Positions 1 to 12,420 of a stretch of 64,000 nt of DNA are shown here, piece by piece. The stretch covers positions 202,244,001 through 202,308,000 of the forward strand of contig JBITNC010000001.1 in NCBI GenBank assembly GCA_050084985.1. Reading direction: 5' to 3'. How positions within the stretch are numbered: position 1 is the first letter of the stretch; the number at the start of each line of letters is the position of its first letter. The DNA is from Nageia nagi (taxonomy: Eukaryota > Pinophyta). The position numbers were made by a program, and so were the translations under genes. The notes beneath the pieces are model-generated. The model was given only the letters and a program-made list of their open reading frames with translations. It made no database searches and was not told the origin of the DNA.

Positions 1-1
1 T

Positions 2-181
2 GATAATATGGGTGCCATAAAATTGGAACATAATCTAGTCCACCACTTTACAAGGAAAAATTTTGATATGAAGTATCACTTGATAATAGCTATGTTGGAG
101 AAGAATATCATTGAACTTAGACACATCAACACACTTAATAATATTGTTGATATCTTCATAAAAAGTGTTGTGAAGAATTAA
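2..181 (+). pseudogene. Ty1/copia RNase H, 3' end of pol (fragment)
   Basis: One open frame of 59 codons ending in TAA at 179-181. It begins DNMGAIKL, which matches the copia RNase H segment around a catalytic Asp (family form DNQ-AI), and continues through a stretch like the family's H-ID-KYH-IRE region to VDIFIKSVVK, the usual ADIFTKPL tail of copia pol. The frame runs off the left edge of the window, so the rest of the element lies upstream. Several conserved residues are altered (I for T and S for P in the tail), so it is likely a dead copy. A polypurine tract follows at 221-231. Confidence 0.85.
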
Positions 182-220
182 GTTTTCTATTAAGGAACAT
201 TATCATTATTACCCTCATCA

Positions 221-231
221 ATAAGGGGGAG
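221..231 (+). other. copia polypurine tract
   Basis: ATAAGGGGGAG lies 40 bp after the stop of the copia RNase H frame, which is where the plus-strand primer of a copia element sits. No TG start follows directly; the first LTR-like start (TGTTGGAATATG) is at 661, so the LTR junction is unresolved. Confidence 0.6.
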
Positions 232-239
232 AATTTTAT

Positions 240-2780
240 AATTTGAGCTTGATTCCATATTTTTCCATTCAATATTTTAAATTGTGTCCAACCTCACATT
301 TTATAGAGTGAAATAGGACTATATTTCCCAAATATGATCATGTTTTCCAAATGCACCTGTAACCATGTTTCTAGAAAAAGACTAATAAAAAATTATTAGA
401 TGTATTTTTTCTTATATTTTTCTTGATTTTACTACAAGTATTATTTTTTTGATGGCTTGTACTTCATGTTCAAAGGTGTTAGACTTAGTTTTAAGTATGG
501 TTGATGTATCTTATGAGTTAGGTAGCTCATGAGAATTTTATACCTCATTTATTGTATTTTTGAAGTATAATTAAATGGTTGTAAATTAAGGTACTATATA
601 TGTTGTACTTGTTCATTTGATGAATATAATGAGACAATATTTCTCATGAAGGATTAGATTTGTTGGAATATGATGCTTACCATGTTGCATTTTGAAGTTA
701 AAAAAACTAATTTGTCTCTCATTTATATCTATAAAATAAAATAATATATAGTTGTAAGAATATTTAGTTTGTAACAAAGTAAAATATTATTCATTGGAAT
801 AAAACTTCATAGAGAAAATCAATTCTCAAGTTGATGTGTAGTTGAATTATGAGTGTAGTCTAGATTTTCTATAATAAAGTATGTGATCTTTCAAAGACTA
901 TACATTTTGCTAAATGTCTCATATTTTTTTGCATTTTACAATATAAGAAAAATTATTTCAATACCTTTACATTAATATATATTTTTTATATACTTTTTTT
1001 TAAATCACCATAGTACTAGTTATTTTTTATTAGACTATCCTACTTTGATTTTTACAATTACTATTGATGGGGTCTACTTTTGTTATAAATTAACAGATTT
1101 TTATTGATCCATTATCAAATCAACATATACCATTATAAATATATTTTTAATGAATTTATAATAATATAGAAAACTTTATACATTTTTTAATAAATATTGT
1201 AATGATAACCCTTTATTTTTGAGGTATTTCTATTGTAGATCTATTATGAACATGCTAGATATTTCTCAAGACCTTGACAAGAGGTATTGAGAAATATAGA
1301 GTTCAAGGGTGGACTAAATTTCCCATGAAAATATGTATCCTATTAATTTAGGATCCTATGGATCATGTAGATGCATATAAGTTAGACCTTATATTATCTA
1401 TACCTATGAGATTTAATTTGTAGTAATGATATATTTATGGTATAGTTGGATACCAATATTATTTATTTTATCTTAAAATTACATGAGATATATATTTGAA
1501 TTATTATTATAACTAATTTGAAGTATTTAATTGTAGTAATTATGTCATGTATATTATATTAGATGAAAACTAGTACATGATTATTTATTCTAATGTTATT
1601 TATTATTTAACCTTAATTTGGTTTTGTAGATTGAGGCCTTAACATTATAGGTATATTTGGATATCATTGGATATTTGTTGTATGTGGTAGAGTTGTACTT
1701 GAGTGATCCAAGCTTAAGTATGAAATTTTATTTTGCTAATATTTCTTACTAATACTCCAAAACCCATTTTAGTATAGTATATAGAATATTATTTAAGAAT
1801 AGGAAGAATAGAGTCAACAAAAATATGACATATTTCTCCTTTGAGTAACTTACTTTTGTTGATTTCCATAACCTTTTGAAATGCAGAATGTATTTTTCTA
1901 TGGTCATAGTTTTTTCTTGGCATAGAGAACTAATATATTTATCTTTATATTGATGATTGATATTGTATTGTTACTAATCCATAAGCACTTTGGTAAGAGA
2001 TTTGGATGAATCTATGGATCCAAGTGATAGATTATAGAACCATTAGCTAGAATATCCTTTGAGACTTCATGATAAGAAGTTGGTCATAAAATTGTCTTAA
2101 GATCCCAATTTTAGCAAGCAATCCTAAAAGTTTATGAGATGTTATTTGAGGTATTGATCACCATTGAACATCTCAAACTCGGGGTCTTGAGATCTAGTGG
2201 TAGGGGAAAGTTCAATATTTCTTCCAACAAGGGGGAGGTGAATACACCATCATAGTCCTATTTATTCTAGTTAACTCTTTGTTGAGATTAAATACTAGAA
2301 AGTATTATTTCCAATTAATGTTGATATGCAACTTAGTTTGCACTTTTGGATTCTTATTGTGCATTATTATGGATTAAAACTTTAGCACAAAATAGTCTTG
2401 CCAAATTTGAAAATATGGCCTTAATGAAAGCACCATGATCTTGTTCAATCATTAGAATGACATATGCATTGTATCATCAAATAAGAAATATTGTTGGTAT
2501 CATAAACTTCATTATATATATATTCAATACTTTTCCCATGAAGACACAATCTCTTGATCAGTTGGGTTCACTAAAATGTTGCTAAATAATGACTTATGAT
2601 TGAACACATCACTATTTATACAAAAACATATCACTTTATATATTTTAAGATATTTGCAAGGGTATTGGTCATCATTGATACAAGATTATATACCTTCACC
2701 AAATCTGATATGTCTTGCTCAATATAGAGTTATCTTCTAAATTTGAAGCTTCACATATGTAGGACCTACAACATGCATGC
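240..2780. other. AT-rich spacer, no gene seen
   Basis: No coding frame with recognisable protein content on either strand. TGTTGGAATATG at 661 could be the start of a copia LTR belonging to the element that ends at 1-240, but I cannot find a matching second LTR in the window. GGGGGAGGTGAATAC near 2223 resembles a polypurine tract but has no associated coding sequence. Confidence 0.4.
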
Positions 2781-2819
2781 CCTGGATGCAGTACATGCAC
2801 TACGCCACACCAATACAAT

Positions 2820-3290
2820 AACATGTTGTAGCATCAAGGAAAGCATCAAGGAGTAGTGTACCTTTTTTTATTTTTTTCTTTATTTCTTGATGTTATGGGT
2901 GATGGTACATGATACATAAATTTTAACAACATAATTACTGATTTGTTTAGCACTAAATGATATCACATTAAGCGTCATGCATAGCATTAAAACTCATGCA
3001 TCAAACCTAAATGTTTTAACATACATTTAACATCAGAGAAAGCAACATAAAATATTATTTTTAGCAATGCATTTTGTGTTTCTATTATTGTTAGTATAGT
3101 GTCATAATTTAGCATCAAAGAAATGTACATATAATTTTATTTTAGCAATACATTTTGCATCACTTTTAGCATCAATGTAGTGTTAGAAACCTATGTTAGA
3201 GTAAGCATCATAAAATTTTGTATCTAGCATTGCATTTTATATTATGTTTAGCATTAGTAGTAGCATCAAAGTGTATGTTGTTTATAATGT
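2820..3290 (+). repeat. decayed tandem repeat built on TAGCATCAA / TAGCAATGCATTTTG
   Basis: The phrases TTAGCATCAAAG and TAGCAATGCATTTTG recur in alternation, with the second at about 3058, 3140 and 3220. That is a period of roughly 80 bp with heavy divergence. It does not code and looks like an old satellite or LTR sub-repeat. Confidence 0.5.
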
Positions 3291-3410
3291 TAAATTATGT
3301 TCATTTACATAAATTATAGTGACAATACTAGGTGAAAGTAAGAAGATGAGTCCACTTAAAGGGGAAGTGGGGGAAAATAGATGAAGCTAAAATTCAATGT
3401 TAGAAAAATT

Positions 3411-3465
3411 GGGATCTTGATTTTAATAAATTAAAATTAGGATCCTAATTTAGGATCAAGATCCC
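3411..3465. repeat. hairpin-forming inverted repeat with inner 16-bp palindrome
   Basis: GGGATCTTGAT at 3411-3421 is the exact reverse complement of ATCAAGATCCC at 3455-3465. Between them AATTAGGATCCTAATT (3435-3450) is a perfect palindrome, and ATTAGGATCCTAAT occurs again just downstream near 3474. It could be the end of a foldback or MITE-type element; no second copy is seen in the window. Confidence 0.6.
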
Positions 3466-4237
3466 AATAAACATTAGGATCCTAATATTTAAAAATAAAA
3501 TACATCCTAACATATCCAGATCCTAATATTTGGGTCTCTGATTTTACCTCAGTTTTAGGCTCATAAAAGACTTGGTGAGCCAACACTTAGCCTTGGATCT
3601 GCAAGTATATGTTCATGTCAATGTTAATGAAAAATATCAAATTTAGGCATATGCTTGATGGAGTTTTGGTATAATTTTTTTATGAAATTAAAACCTAGTA
3701 TAGATTAAAGAGTTTAGATTTCAAATATGTAATGTTTTTTATAATTGGATATAATTTTATATTTTTCAATTATTTTTTAGTAAAAGTGATCCATATACTT
3801 GAAACATGAGGGTCTCATATTTTCTTAATAAGTTTTCTTTGGGAGTAATGAAAAAATTATATAGGGAAAAATTTCAATAATTCTCTATAAGAATAAAAAA
3901 ATTGAAAAAAGTTTAAGTTTAGATCAAATTATGTGGGATGAACATGAGCATTTTTTGAAACCACAATCATGCCTGATACAAAATTAATAAAAAAATATAT
4001 TGATGAAAAAATTATGAAAAAATATCCAATATAAGTTCTAATGCCATAGGTATATTTTTATAAAAGGATTTAAAAAAAGGAAGAGCCTATCCTTTAGCCA
4101 AATTTGCTTATATATGCCTAAGGTATATGCACAACCCTGCCACCACCTATCGCACCACCAATCCACCACTTATTTATATATTTCCAAAATTTATGAGGAT
4201 ACACACTCAAGGTATATTTTTTATTGAGAATATATAC

Positions 4238-4690
4238 CCATGGTATATTGTTTAAAATATACAAAATTTAAAACTTTCTCTACATGTTCTTTCCAACTCA
4301 ATGGTATATTGGTTAACATATTGCACCTAAAAAATGTTAACTCATGTTGAAATCTTGCCCATACCTTTTGCATCAGCACTTAGAATTTTTTGGGTCCATG
4401 TTTTTGCTTTTTTTAACCTAATATATGCTTAAAATTTATGCATTAAATTGATATATGCCCATGCTATATTATTCAAATATACAAAATTTGAAACTTTTGC
4501 TGCATGTTTCTGACTCAATGATATACTCGTTAACGCATTGCACCCAAAAAATGGTTACTCATGTTCGAATCTTGCCCTAGCCTTTTGCATCAACACTTAG
4601 AAATTTTTGGGTCCATAGTTTTGCATATTTTTTTAACTTGATATACACCTCAAATTTATGCATTAAATTGATATATGCCCATAATTTATG
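4238..4690 (+). repeat. 220-bp tandem duplication
   Basis: Two diverged copies, about 4238-4457 and 4458-4690, offset by 220 bp. Shared landmarks are TACAAAATTT, TTTTGCATCA-CACTTAGAA, TTTTGGGTCCAT and ATGCATTAAATTGATATATG. No coding potential. Confidence 0.75.
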
Positions 4691-4777
4691 CATTCAAGTG
4701 ATATACGCCCAACATATATGCATTTAATTGATATAAACCTAGAATATATGCATAAATATGATATACACCCAAAATAT
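4658..4777 (+). repeat. four-unit 30-bp tandem repeat
   Basis: Units start at 4658, 4688, 4718 and 4748, each opening ATGCAT and containing TGATATA. Units are about 75% alike by eye. It forms the end of the larger 220-bp duplication. Confidence 0.8.
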
Positions 4778-5337
4778 ATCTACCACTATCATTACATCAC
4801 CACTCTACCCACTTAGCTCAGCTCAATTGTAGATTTACTATGGGCTCTTTAAAAAATACCTTGATTTTAATCAAATTATGTAGGATGGACATGCGCATGG
4901 TATGATCCAAAAATAATTTTTTTAAAAAAGTGATTTTTCTTCATCCTATCAAATTTTAAATTCTATTATATGGGTATTGGAATAAATTATATATTTGAAA
5001 ATAAGACTGAGCATTACATTTTACACCCTAGTTACCTTTTTCATGATTCCATGTCTAAGTGCTTCAAATTTTGAGATCAATCATACCCAAACTTGAAAAT
5101 CAAGGAAAACACTTCCACTTTTTGGCCTTAAAGTGGACCCAACTTCTTGCATACACCCTAGTAGTGTTAGAAAAATGAATTTTGTCAAAAAATATATTAA
5201 ATTATAAAAAATTATTAATTTTATATATTATTAAATTAAAAGCATTACAATATTAAAAATATTAAATTATTAATTTTTAAATTCTTTTAATTTCATATGA
5301 TTAAAAATATTAAATTATACATATTCCACAATTTCAA

Positions 5338-5600
5338 ATTAATATTCAAAATATTGTACTATCATCATCATCATCATGAATGATCATAATCAATATCATC
5401 AATTTAGCATTCAAAAATTTGTATAATCATCATTATCATCACTAGTCATCATCATCACTTGTTCAATTATTATTTACAGATCATAAGTTTAGTACACCTT
5501 GATAAGCATGAGGTATCACATTTATTTTAAAAATTTGTATAACAACAACAACAACAAAAATAATAATCATCATCATCATCACTAGTCATCTTGATCATGT
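5338..5600. repeat. ATC and CAA trinucleotide microsatellites
   Basis: (ATC)n tracts lie near 5361-5376 and 5568-5582, with looser copies between, and an (AAC)n tract at about 5538-5556. They sit in AT-rich noncoding DNA. Confidence 0.8.
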
Positions 5601-7690
5601 GATCCTTCATGCTTGCCAGGATATACTAAACTTGTGGTATGTAAATAATAATTAAATAAATGTTAGTAAATAATAAAAAGTTAAAAATAATATGCATCAA
5701 TATCAAATATAATTTATTAAAAGTAATTACCAAAATTACAAAATGCATATGGTTGATAGGACATAACTTAATGAAGTTCCATAAATAATTAGGGTTTTAA
5801 TGTTACAAAGTACTTACCATCTCATCCATCATAATTACTAGCCTATCTCAAACGTGCCTAAGGCCATATCTCAATTGTTCATTTATGGGAAATCTATTAT
5901 ATCTCTTAAACAACAAAAAAAAGTAAATAGTAGATATTGAATATTAACTATTTATTTTAAAATATTAAATATTAAATATTAAATAATTCACTAAATATAC
6001 TCACAAACTTACCCTCAATCCCACACTTCCCTGTGCATCCTATTTGATGTGTATTGGATCTTAATTTATTCATTCACACTAAAGCAAATTTTCCTTGCTA
6101 CAAGGGTTCATTTGAAATGGATTTGTGCCCTTCCTTATCCCTCACTATATTTATCATGGTGCATTGATCTAGTAGGAGCCTTTTTTTATCTTTTATCTCA
6201 TTTTATTCTTCTTCTGATTCACATTCCTAGTTTCCCTCTCAAGTTCTTGTTTCACACTCCACCCATCACCAAATATTTTTTAAGGGTAGTTATTATTCTT
6301 TGCTTTCTTACAAAGTAAAAAATTATAAAAAATAATTTTTAATTTTTAGGTAAATATGTTTTTAAAAATTTATATTTTTTTTGAAAATTAGAACAAATGA
6401 ACTAAAAAATATTATTAATAATAATATGTAAAAAAAATATACATACCATATTTGCTTTGATTTTTCTATTCAACATCTAATGATGAATCAAGTTCCAATA
6501 ATGTCAACTCTCTAAGGGCATCATAAAAAAATAAATTATTGAATAATATTTGAAGATATTAGTAAATTAATAAATTGCAAATCAATGTATAAATATATAT
6601 ATTTTTAAACATAAAATTTTATGTGTTGTATACTCTAAATAATGATTTATAATGATAAATATATTAAATAAAAATCTACAATATAAGGTACAAATCACTT
6701 ATCAAGGTTTCCTAAATAATACTAAGAAAGTGTGCACCTAATATGATAAGTTAGCAATCCTCAGTATGTGGCATGATAATGTAGAGGATTGGATTGAATC
6801 TGGGATGAATTCAAATTGATATTAAATGATCTAGATCTATGCTTGATGTCCTTCAAAATTTTCACTTTGTATCACAGAGAAGCATGATGTGGACATCATG
6901 TCAATAATCACCTCACTTTGTGCACACCATAAGATTCATAATATGAAGATAAATAATGAATATATCAATTAACATAATCTCAAAGCATAAAAAATTCTTA
7001 GATAGATGGCATTGAGAGACACCATAAATGTAGTATAATTGATGTATGGAAAACCACCTATTAGAGATATACGATAGGGGTTATTGAGTTGTGCACTTCA
7101 TTTTATACCTACAAAGACATAAAAGAGAGTGACAGCCAAATTTGAAATGATAATAATAATCTGAAAAGAATTATAGAAGAACATGTAATATTAATGATAT
7201 TCTTAAGATAATTCTAGATATAAACATGATTAAGAGATATTAGCCTTAATTATCATATATTTAGCACATTAGTCTTGATATTATAGATATTTGCATGATT
7301 TTAATAATATATTACCTAGATACATGAAATATGATTTATTAATAAAAAGGAAATCATTTTTAGGTGGCTAAATTTACCCTTCTTTGGATATGCAATGAAA
7401 AATATTAAAATTGCATAATCCAAAGAATGAAAGAGAAGTGTAAAAAAATTTTCAACTGAATTTAATGAGTACTTCCTTAAAATATTTGTATATGTCACCA
7501 ACTTGTTTCCTCTTCCATGCCCCTTTTTGACTTGGTTTTCCCTAGAGGATCCTTGATTGGGAGAATTATAAAAAAAATATATTAATAAAGATAGTTTGCA
7601 AAATATAAAAGAAATATACACATATAGATCATATATTTTTAAAAGAAAATAGCATTCTAAAATCAAAGATATAATAAAACATCAACAATA
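5601..7690. other. AT-rich spacer with a possible minus-strand LTR promoter
   Basis: No supported gene. Around 7098-7135 the sequence TATACCTACAAAGACATAAA resembles 19505-19535 (element C's LTR), where TATAGCCTATAAGGACATAAA is followed by the same GAGTGA-GC run. Read on the minus strand both place a TATA box in a similar context, so 6720-7230 may be another decayed LTR of that family. The open frames at 6049-6318 (plus) and 7316-7666 (minus) show no recognisable protein. Confidence 0.35.
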
Positions 7691-7693
7691 TAT

Positions 7694-7917
7694 TATTGAT
7701 ACATGTTTTGGTACACCTAGGATTACCTCTAAATGAACTAAAAGCACATATATATTTTATTGTATGATAAACCTAAGATAATTAACTCATATAAACATAC
7801 ATGAATAAGGGAATTAAATAGTGTAGTAATAGTACAATGAAATTAAAGTGATATCAAGATGTAAAATGCAACTACATGCACTAAGGAGAAAAACATCAAG
7901 TGAAAGATAAATAGTAA
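7694..7917 (-). repeat. inverted copy of element B's LTR 3' end (fragment)
   Basis: Its reverse complement matches the last part of element B's 5' LTR (about 10015-10236): a shared order of CTTTCACTTGAT, ACATCTTGATATCA, TCCCTTATTCAT, TAGTTCATTTAG and CCAAAACA-AT-TCAATA. The copy ends at the same CAATA terminus. No primer-binding site follows on the minus strand, so it is a solo or broken LTR, not a 5' LTR. Confidence 0.7.
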
Positions 7918-7989
7918 GCATGGATGCTTACAGAATATTGAACATTTATATTTGGCAAAGTTTTAGGGAACTTATTTTTCCACTATCTA

Positions 7990-9438
7990 TGCCTAAGACT
8001 TAGCGTTATTGCATAAAGGAGAACAAAATTGAACACTATTACATGGAGGAGAATGAAATTGAGCATTTATTCTCCATTACAAAGGAGTCTAAAGATCCTA
8101 TTGATGATGTTAATATGTTGTATCAAGAACAAGAGGGAAAAAGCTCTTTTGATGATGATGATTCTTCTATTTCTAAGACTTCATCAAAATAGGTAAGTAT
8201 GCATTTCAATAGTATTGATTTTGCTTTCATTAACCAATATATGCACAAATATTAATATAATGTTAAAAAATTAAAAGAATAATAGAGCCTATCCCAAATG
8301 AAGGTTAATATAAAAGGCTAATTAGAATTGGGTTTTCTCAATCAAAACCTACCACATCATCTTCAACTCCAATCATTCAACATATTAATTCCAATGATCA
8401 AGGTAGCACTACAAATATCTTTGATGTGTGGCTACATTATGCTATAATGCATGGTCCCATGGATGAGTTATAAGGTTACTATGTGAATCCATTCTTGGCA
8501 CCAAGTGCTCTAATAAAGGTAAACATTTTTCAAAATGACGATGCTATTCTTGAGTTTATGGGAGCTAGGAGTGAGTTCCCCAAATCTAATGAGAAAAGGT
8601 TCATTGCATGGCTCTTGTGATATCAAGTCTATTTCAAAGATGAATATTTCAAGGATTTTGAAGATATTTCAAGTTAGTTCCTTGTTATTTTCTTTTTTTT
8701 TTTAATTTCATTTTTTTATAAAATTAGTCCTAGGTTTAGAGAATTAGTAACTTAGGAATCAATAATATGTGTCTATAATGAGGTGTTATTGCTAGAATCC
8801 TAGTGATTATGCTTTGTTCATAAGGTCTCTTATAATTGATTTGGATGCAATATTAGGGGAATTACCTACCTCCCCAACTCAATAATAAAATGTCTTATCT
8901 TAGTGAAAAAATTGTAGAAGTAAATATCAATACCCAACAGGACCCAAAGTAGATCAAAATATGAACTTGGTTAACCTTGGAAAAAAGGCAAAGGTATCAC
9001 CTACTATTCATAGAGTTTTATTATGTGTTTACTTGATCTTATTTTGATATGCTTTATCTTTATCCTAATCTTATTACTATAGTTTAGTTGTTAATGATAA
9101 GGCTAAATCAATGTACTACAAACCTAGAAAAATGCATCCTAAAGTAGCTCTAACCATTACAAAGGAAATTAAAAATATCTTATTATTGGTTTTATTATTC
9201 CTATTAATTATTCTTCATGGGTATCTAACATTATTACTAGAACTAAGACCAATGGTGAACTGAGATGTTCTATAAATTTTAAGGATACCAATAAGGCATA
9301 CCCTAAAGATGCTTTTCCTCTACCAAACATTAATATGATTGTAGATTCAATAATAGGATATGAAATTTTATATTTCATAGATGGATTCTCTGGCTAAAAT
9401 GAAATAAGGATCAATAAGGAGGAATAACATAATACAAC
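7990..9438 (+). pseudogene. Element A (Tat-type Ty3/gypsy): pol linker and 5' half of reverse transcriptase
   Basis: Frames broken by stops read as a gypsy protease-RT linker followed by RT. About 9109-9438 gives KPRKMHPKVALTITKEI, SSWVSNIITRTKTNGELR, INFKDTNKAYPKDAFPLP and FIDGFSG, the fingers/palm start of plant Tat-type RT (family: KMHPK-AL-VKEE, DFRDLNKACPKDDFPLP, MDGFSGYNQI). The frame stops being RT at ACAAC (9434-9438), the target site of element B, and resumes at 20066. Upstream, about 8044-8190 gives an acidic linker (EHLFSITKESKDPIDDV) and 8426-8660 more linker. No gag or LTR of A is recognised upstream. Confidence 0.8.
9434..9438 (+). repeat. target site duplication of element B, left copy
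   Basis: ACAAC, repeated at 20066-20070. Deleting 9439-20070 would rejoin element A's RT in frame, which confirms the boundary. Confidence 0.85.
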
Positions 9439-10236
9439 TAAGCATGAAACCTAAAAGTGGTCCCCTTAATATGGTCCCACGTAGGTGTAACTTTACACAC
9501 ATATTTAATCATATTTAGTCATATTTTACCCTTATTATCATACATTTCTCAAGTTATGTTTTATATTAGGTACACCAATATGAATTCAATCAATATTCAA
9601 GGGATCAAATTGTGATATCATGTTTGATATAAATATAAGTATTTATAACCTAGGGAAAGCATGTCAAGATTACATCTTGATAGCTAGGACCCTACTCTTG
9701 GGTATTTCTAAATGTTGCCTATTGAGATTGAGATCTTGTTATCACTCAAATGAATATCTATCATCTACCTTTATGATCATATTCTTAGTTTGACTTATCA
9801 TCATATATGCTATCATCGATCCTTGTTGATGAGCCTCATTCCTCATGAATGCTAGGGCCCACACTAATGTTTACACCTACACTAAGCTCTCATAGATTAA
9901 TGCTTGTACTAGTATTTCTTCTACATTTGGCCTTGGGTTTCACAAATAAAGGTCACTACTCTTCAAAAAGTTCATCCATAATATTCTCAACTATGATATA
10001 GGTAAGGATACATAAGTATTTATCTTTCACTTGATTCCTTTTTCTTTAGTACATGTAGTTTGTTTTACATCTTGATATCAATGTAATTCACTATTTTTAT
10101 TACTACATTATTATATTCCCTTATTCATATATGTTTATTTGAGTTCAATTAGCTTAGATAAATTATAATTAAATGTTTATGTGTATTTAGTTCATTTAGG
10201 ATAAAAATATTTGTGATACCAAAACACATATCAATA
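9439..10236 (+). repeat. Element B 5' LTR (798 bp)
   Basis: It lies between the ACAAC target duplication and a primer-binding site. It starts TAAGCATG and ends TATCAATA. The TA...TA ends are what TG...CA becomes after C-to-T change on both strands. The last ~85 bp match 19984-20065 (the remnant 3' LTR) and 7694-7917 in inverse. A weak TATA region (ATATAAATATAAG) lies near 9630. Confidence 0.75.
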
Positions 10237-10239
10237 TAT

Positions 10240-10250
10240 TGGTGCCCACC
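10240..10250 (+). other. Element B primer-binding site
   Basis: TGGTGCCCACC starts 3 bp after the LTR end. It begins TGG, the complement of a tRNA CCA tail. The tRNA was not identified from memory. Confidence 0.65.
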
Positions 10251-10363
10251 TTTTATAGCATTTTCTTTCTCTTGATTAGGGTTAGAATATAATTACTCTT
10301 GAACCTACCCATATTTTTACATCAAGAACCCTAGGATTATTGATTTCATTTGATAAATGATTT

Positions 10364-11570
10364 ATGAGTGTGATAGAAATGGCTAATACAATTCCCAAAG
10401 TATTAAGCAAAATGATGGAATTGCTTGAGTTCCAAGCTCTTATTATGAAAGCATCTACACCAATGGTCCATATCATAAATCAACTCAACATGGATGCATA
10501 CATCAATGCAAATTCTACCATCAATGTCAATGACAATAGTAGCATGAATGTTGGAAACTACACATCTAATTTAGGTACCTTCACTAATGAAAAAGTAAAA
10601 AAATTTGAGTCTTAGGTTGCATAACTTAGGAGAAAACTTAGAGTTCATGCAGATCAAACAAAAAGCAATGGTAACCCATTGAGCATGGAGATTTGAAATA
10701 CACTCCTTGTTGGTATAGATAAGGACCTTAAATTTGAAAAGTTAAATGGTGAGATTAATCCTAGCATACATCTTTAGGATTTTAAATACATTATGGAGCT
10801 TAAATGTGGGGTTAATGATCATTTGAAAGTAAATTTTCTCCTTATGAGTTTAACCAATGAAGCTCGCAAGTGGTTTCATATATTGGAACTAGGTTCTATA
10901 ACATTGTAACAACACTTAAAGGATCATTTTAAGGCTCACTTCATGTGTAATATAAATAAACTAGTTGATTTGATAGTTTTGATCTGTTACAAGCAAGGAA
11001 AATGGAGAGGTTGGACAAGTTTGCTCCTAGATTCATTAAGATTTGGAGGTCTATTGAATAAATGGTGGAAGAAAGCTTCATTGCAAAGGTATTCCTTGAA
11101 AACATTCATCCTATTCTTGGTGATAAAGGGATTGGGTATGTTAATAGTTCATTTATTCATATAGTTTATTTTCTTATTGAGAAAGAGGAATTATTAGTAA
11201 GGTATAATTTGCTTAAGTATACATCCTCCTCCTCCAATAAAGATAATGGTAGAAAACCCTATAACAAAAAGGATGATACTTTAGTTAATATAGTTAAACC
11301 ATCTAACCAAGATAAATCCAAAGATAGAAAATCAACTAAAAAGTTGTATCCACTATCGGTAAACCATAATCAAATGTTTGAGTAATGTCTAGAGAAGGGA
11401 TTAATCAAACAAATTAAAGGAAAGTCATATGAACCTAATGATGAAAAGCTTAGTTGGTATAGAGATAATAAATTATGTAAATATCATCAAATCAAATGGC
11501 ATAATACAATAAGTTGTTATGTTTTGAGAAATAAATTAAATTACTTGTTGGATAGTGGTACAATCTCATA
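10364..11570 (+). pseudogene. Element B gag
   Basis: The frame opens MSVIEMANTIPKVL and continues through stops to a Retrotrans_gag core (LLMSLTNEARKWFHILE at about 10840-10890, then the DHFKAHFM segment), a basic linker, and a zinc knuckle CKYHQIKWHNTISC at about 11480-11521 followed by LRNKLNYLLDSG. This CxYH-x4-H-x4-C knuckle is the form usual in Tat-type gypsy gag. Stops at 10614 and 10620 (TAG, TAA) stand where Gln is expected, and TAA at 11383 is also Gln-like. One or more frameshifts lie between 10900 and 11100. It is non-functional as it stands. Confidence 0.85.
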
Positions 11571-12420
11571 TGAAAATTATGTGCTCAAAGTCAAATATCA
11601 AGACCTACCTTCTATCAATATGGTGAATACGATTATCTATGATGATAATGGTGAACCTATTAAGTTTGATAATGAATTTAGTCTAAAATCAAATTCAAAT
11701 ATAAGTTTAGATTTAGAACAAACATGCAATACAACCATAAGATCAAAGAAAGGTATTACTAACCTAGTTTCTACTATAAAAGAGGTACCTTCTAAATCTT
11801 CTCTTAAGGAAAAGAAGAAAGATAAATGAAAAAAGGGTATTATATAAAATATCAAAAATACAAATACTAAAATCAATTTTATTGAGTTGTTTAAAACATA
11901 TGAATAACATAGACTAGTATTATTTGAAATTCTTAGTGATGTCTATGTTGATAATGATATTTCTACTAGTTCATTGGTAGGAGTGTTTGGTTGTTTCAAG
12001 AATTCTATAACATTTATTGAAGATAAAATTCCTAGTGATGATTTTATTAATAAATTCTTTCCAATCCATGTATATGTGTCAAGCTATTAGGAAAAAAATT
12101 CAAGCATGCATTTGTATATGGTGGTGCATGTTTGAATATTTTCTCTATTGAATTCCTCAAGAAATTTGATGATAAATTTATGCCTAAATTTATGAGAAAT
12201 AAGTACAAGATCATAGGTTATCATAGTGATAGCAAAGCATATGCTTGACATATCATATTTCCTATTTAGTTGGGACCAAAGATAGTGTATGTTATAAAAT
12301 ATGTCCTAGATAAGAAGCTTCCTTATGATATTCTTCTTGGGATATCATGGATACATCCAATGCAGTGTGTACCATATACATTACATAAATTGATTAAATT
12401 TAACCATAATAGATAAGAAT
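11570..12420 (+). pseudogene. Element B protease region
   Basis: The frame continues from gag through NMVNTIIYDDNGEP and a Ser/Lys-rich linker (to 11829) to a retropepsin-like segment at about 12100-12400: FVYGGACLNIFS, then KLPYDILLGISWIHPMQ. The family form of the first motif is VDGGA-LNI, so the catalytic Asp is replaced by Tyr (GAT to TAT). The DILLG-SWIH flap region matches the second conserved protease block. Stops lie at about 12246, 12270 and 12414. Confidence 0.75.

Noticed and set aside
5338-5600. Trinucleotide tracts as a possible coding repeat
   Set aside because: Pure microsatellites with stops nearby in all frames.
6049-6318. Plus-strand 89-codon open frame, Leu/Phe-rich
   Set aside because: No motif, no codon pattern, lies in AT-rich noncoding sequence; hydrophobicity follows from base composition.
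7316-7666. Minus-strand 116-codon open frame
   Set aside because: No similarity to any family I know and flanked by LTR-like noncoding DNA; frame length is not unusual at this AT content.
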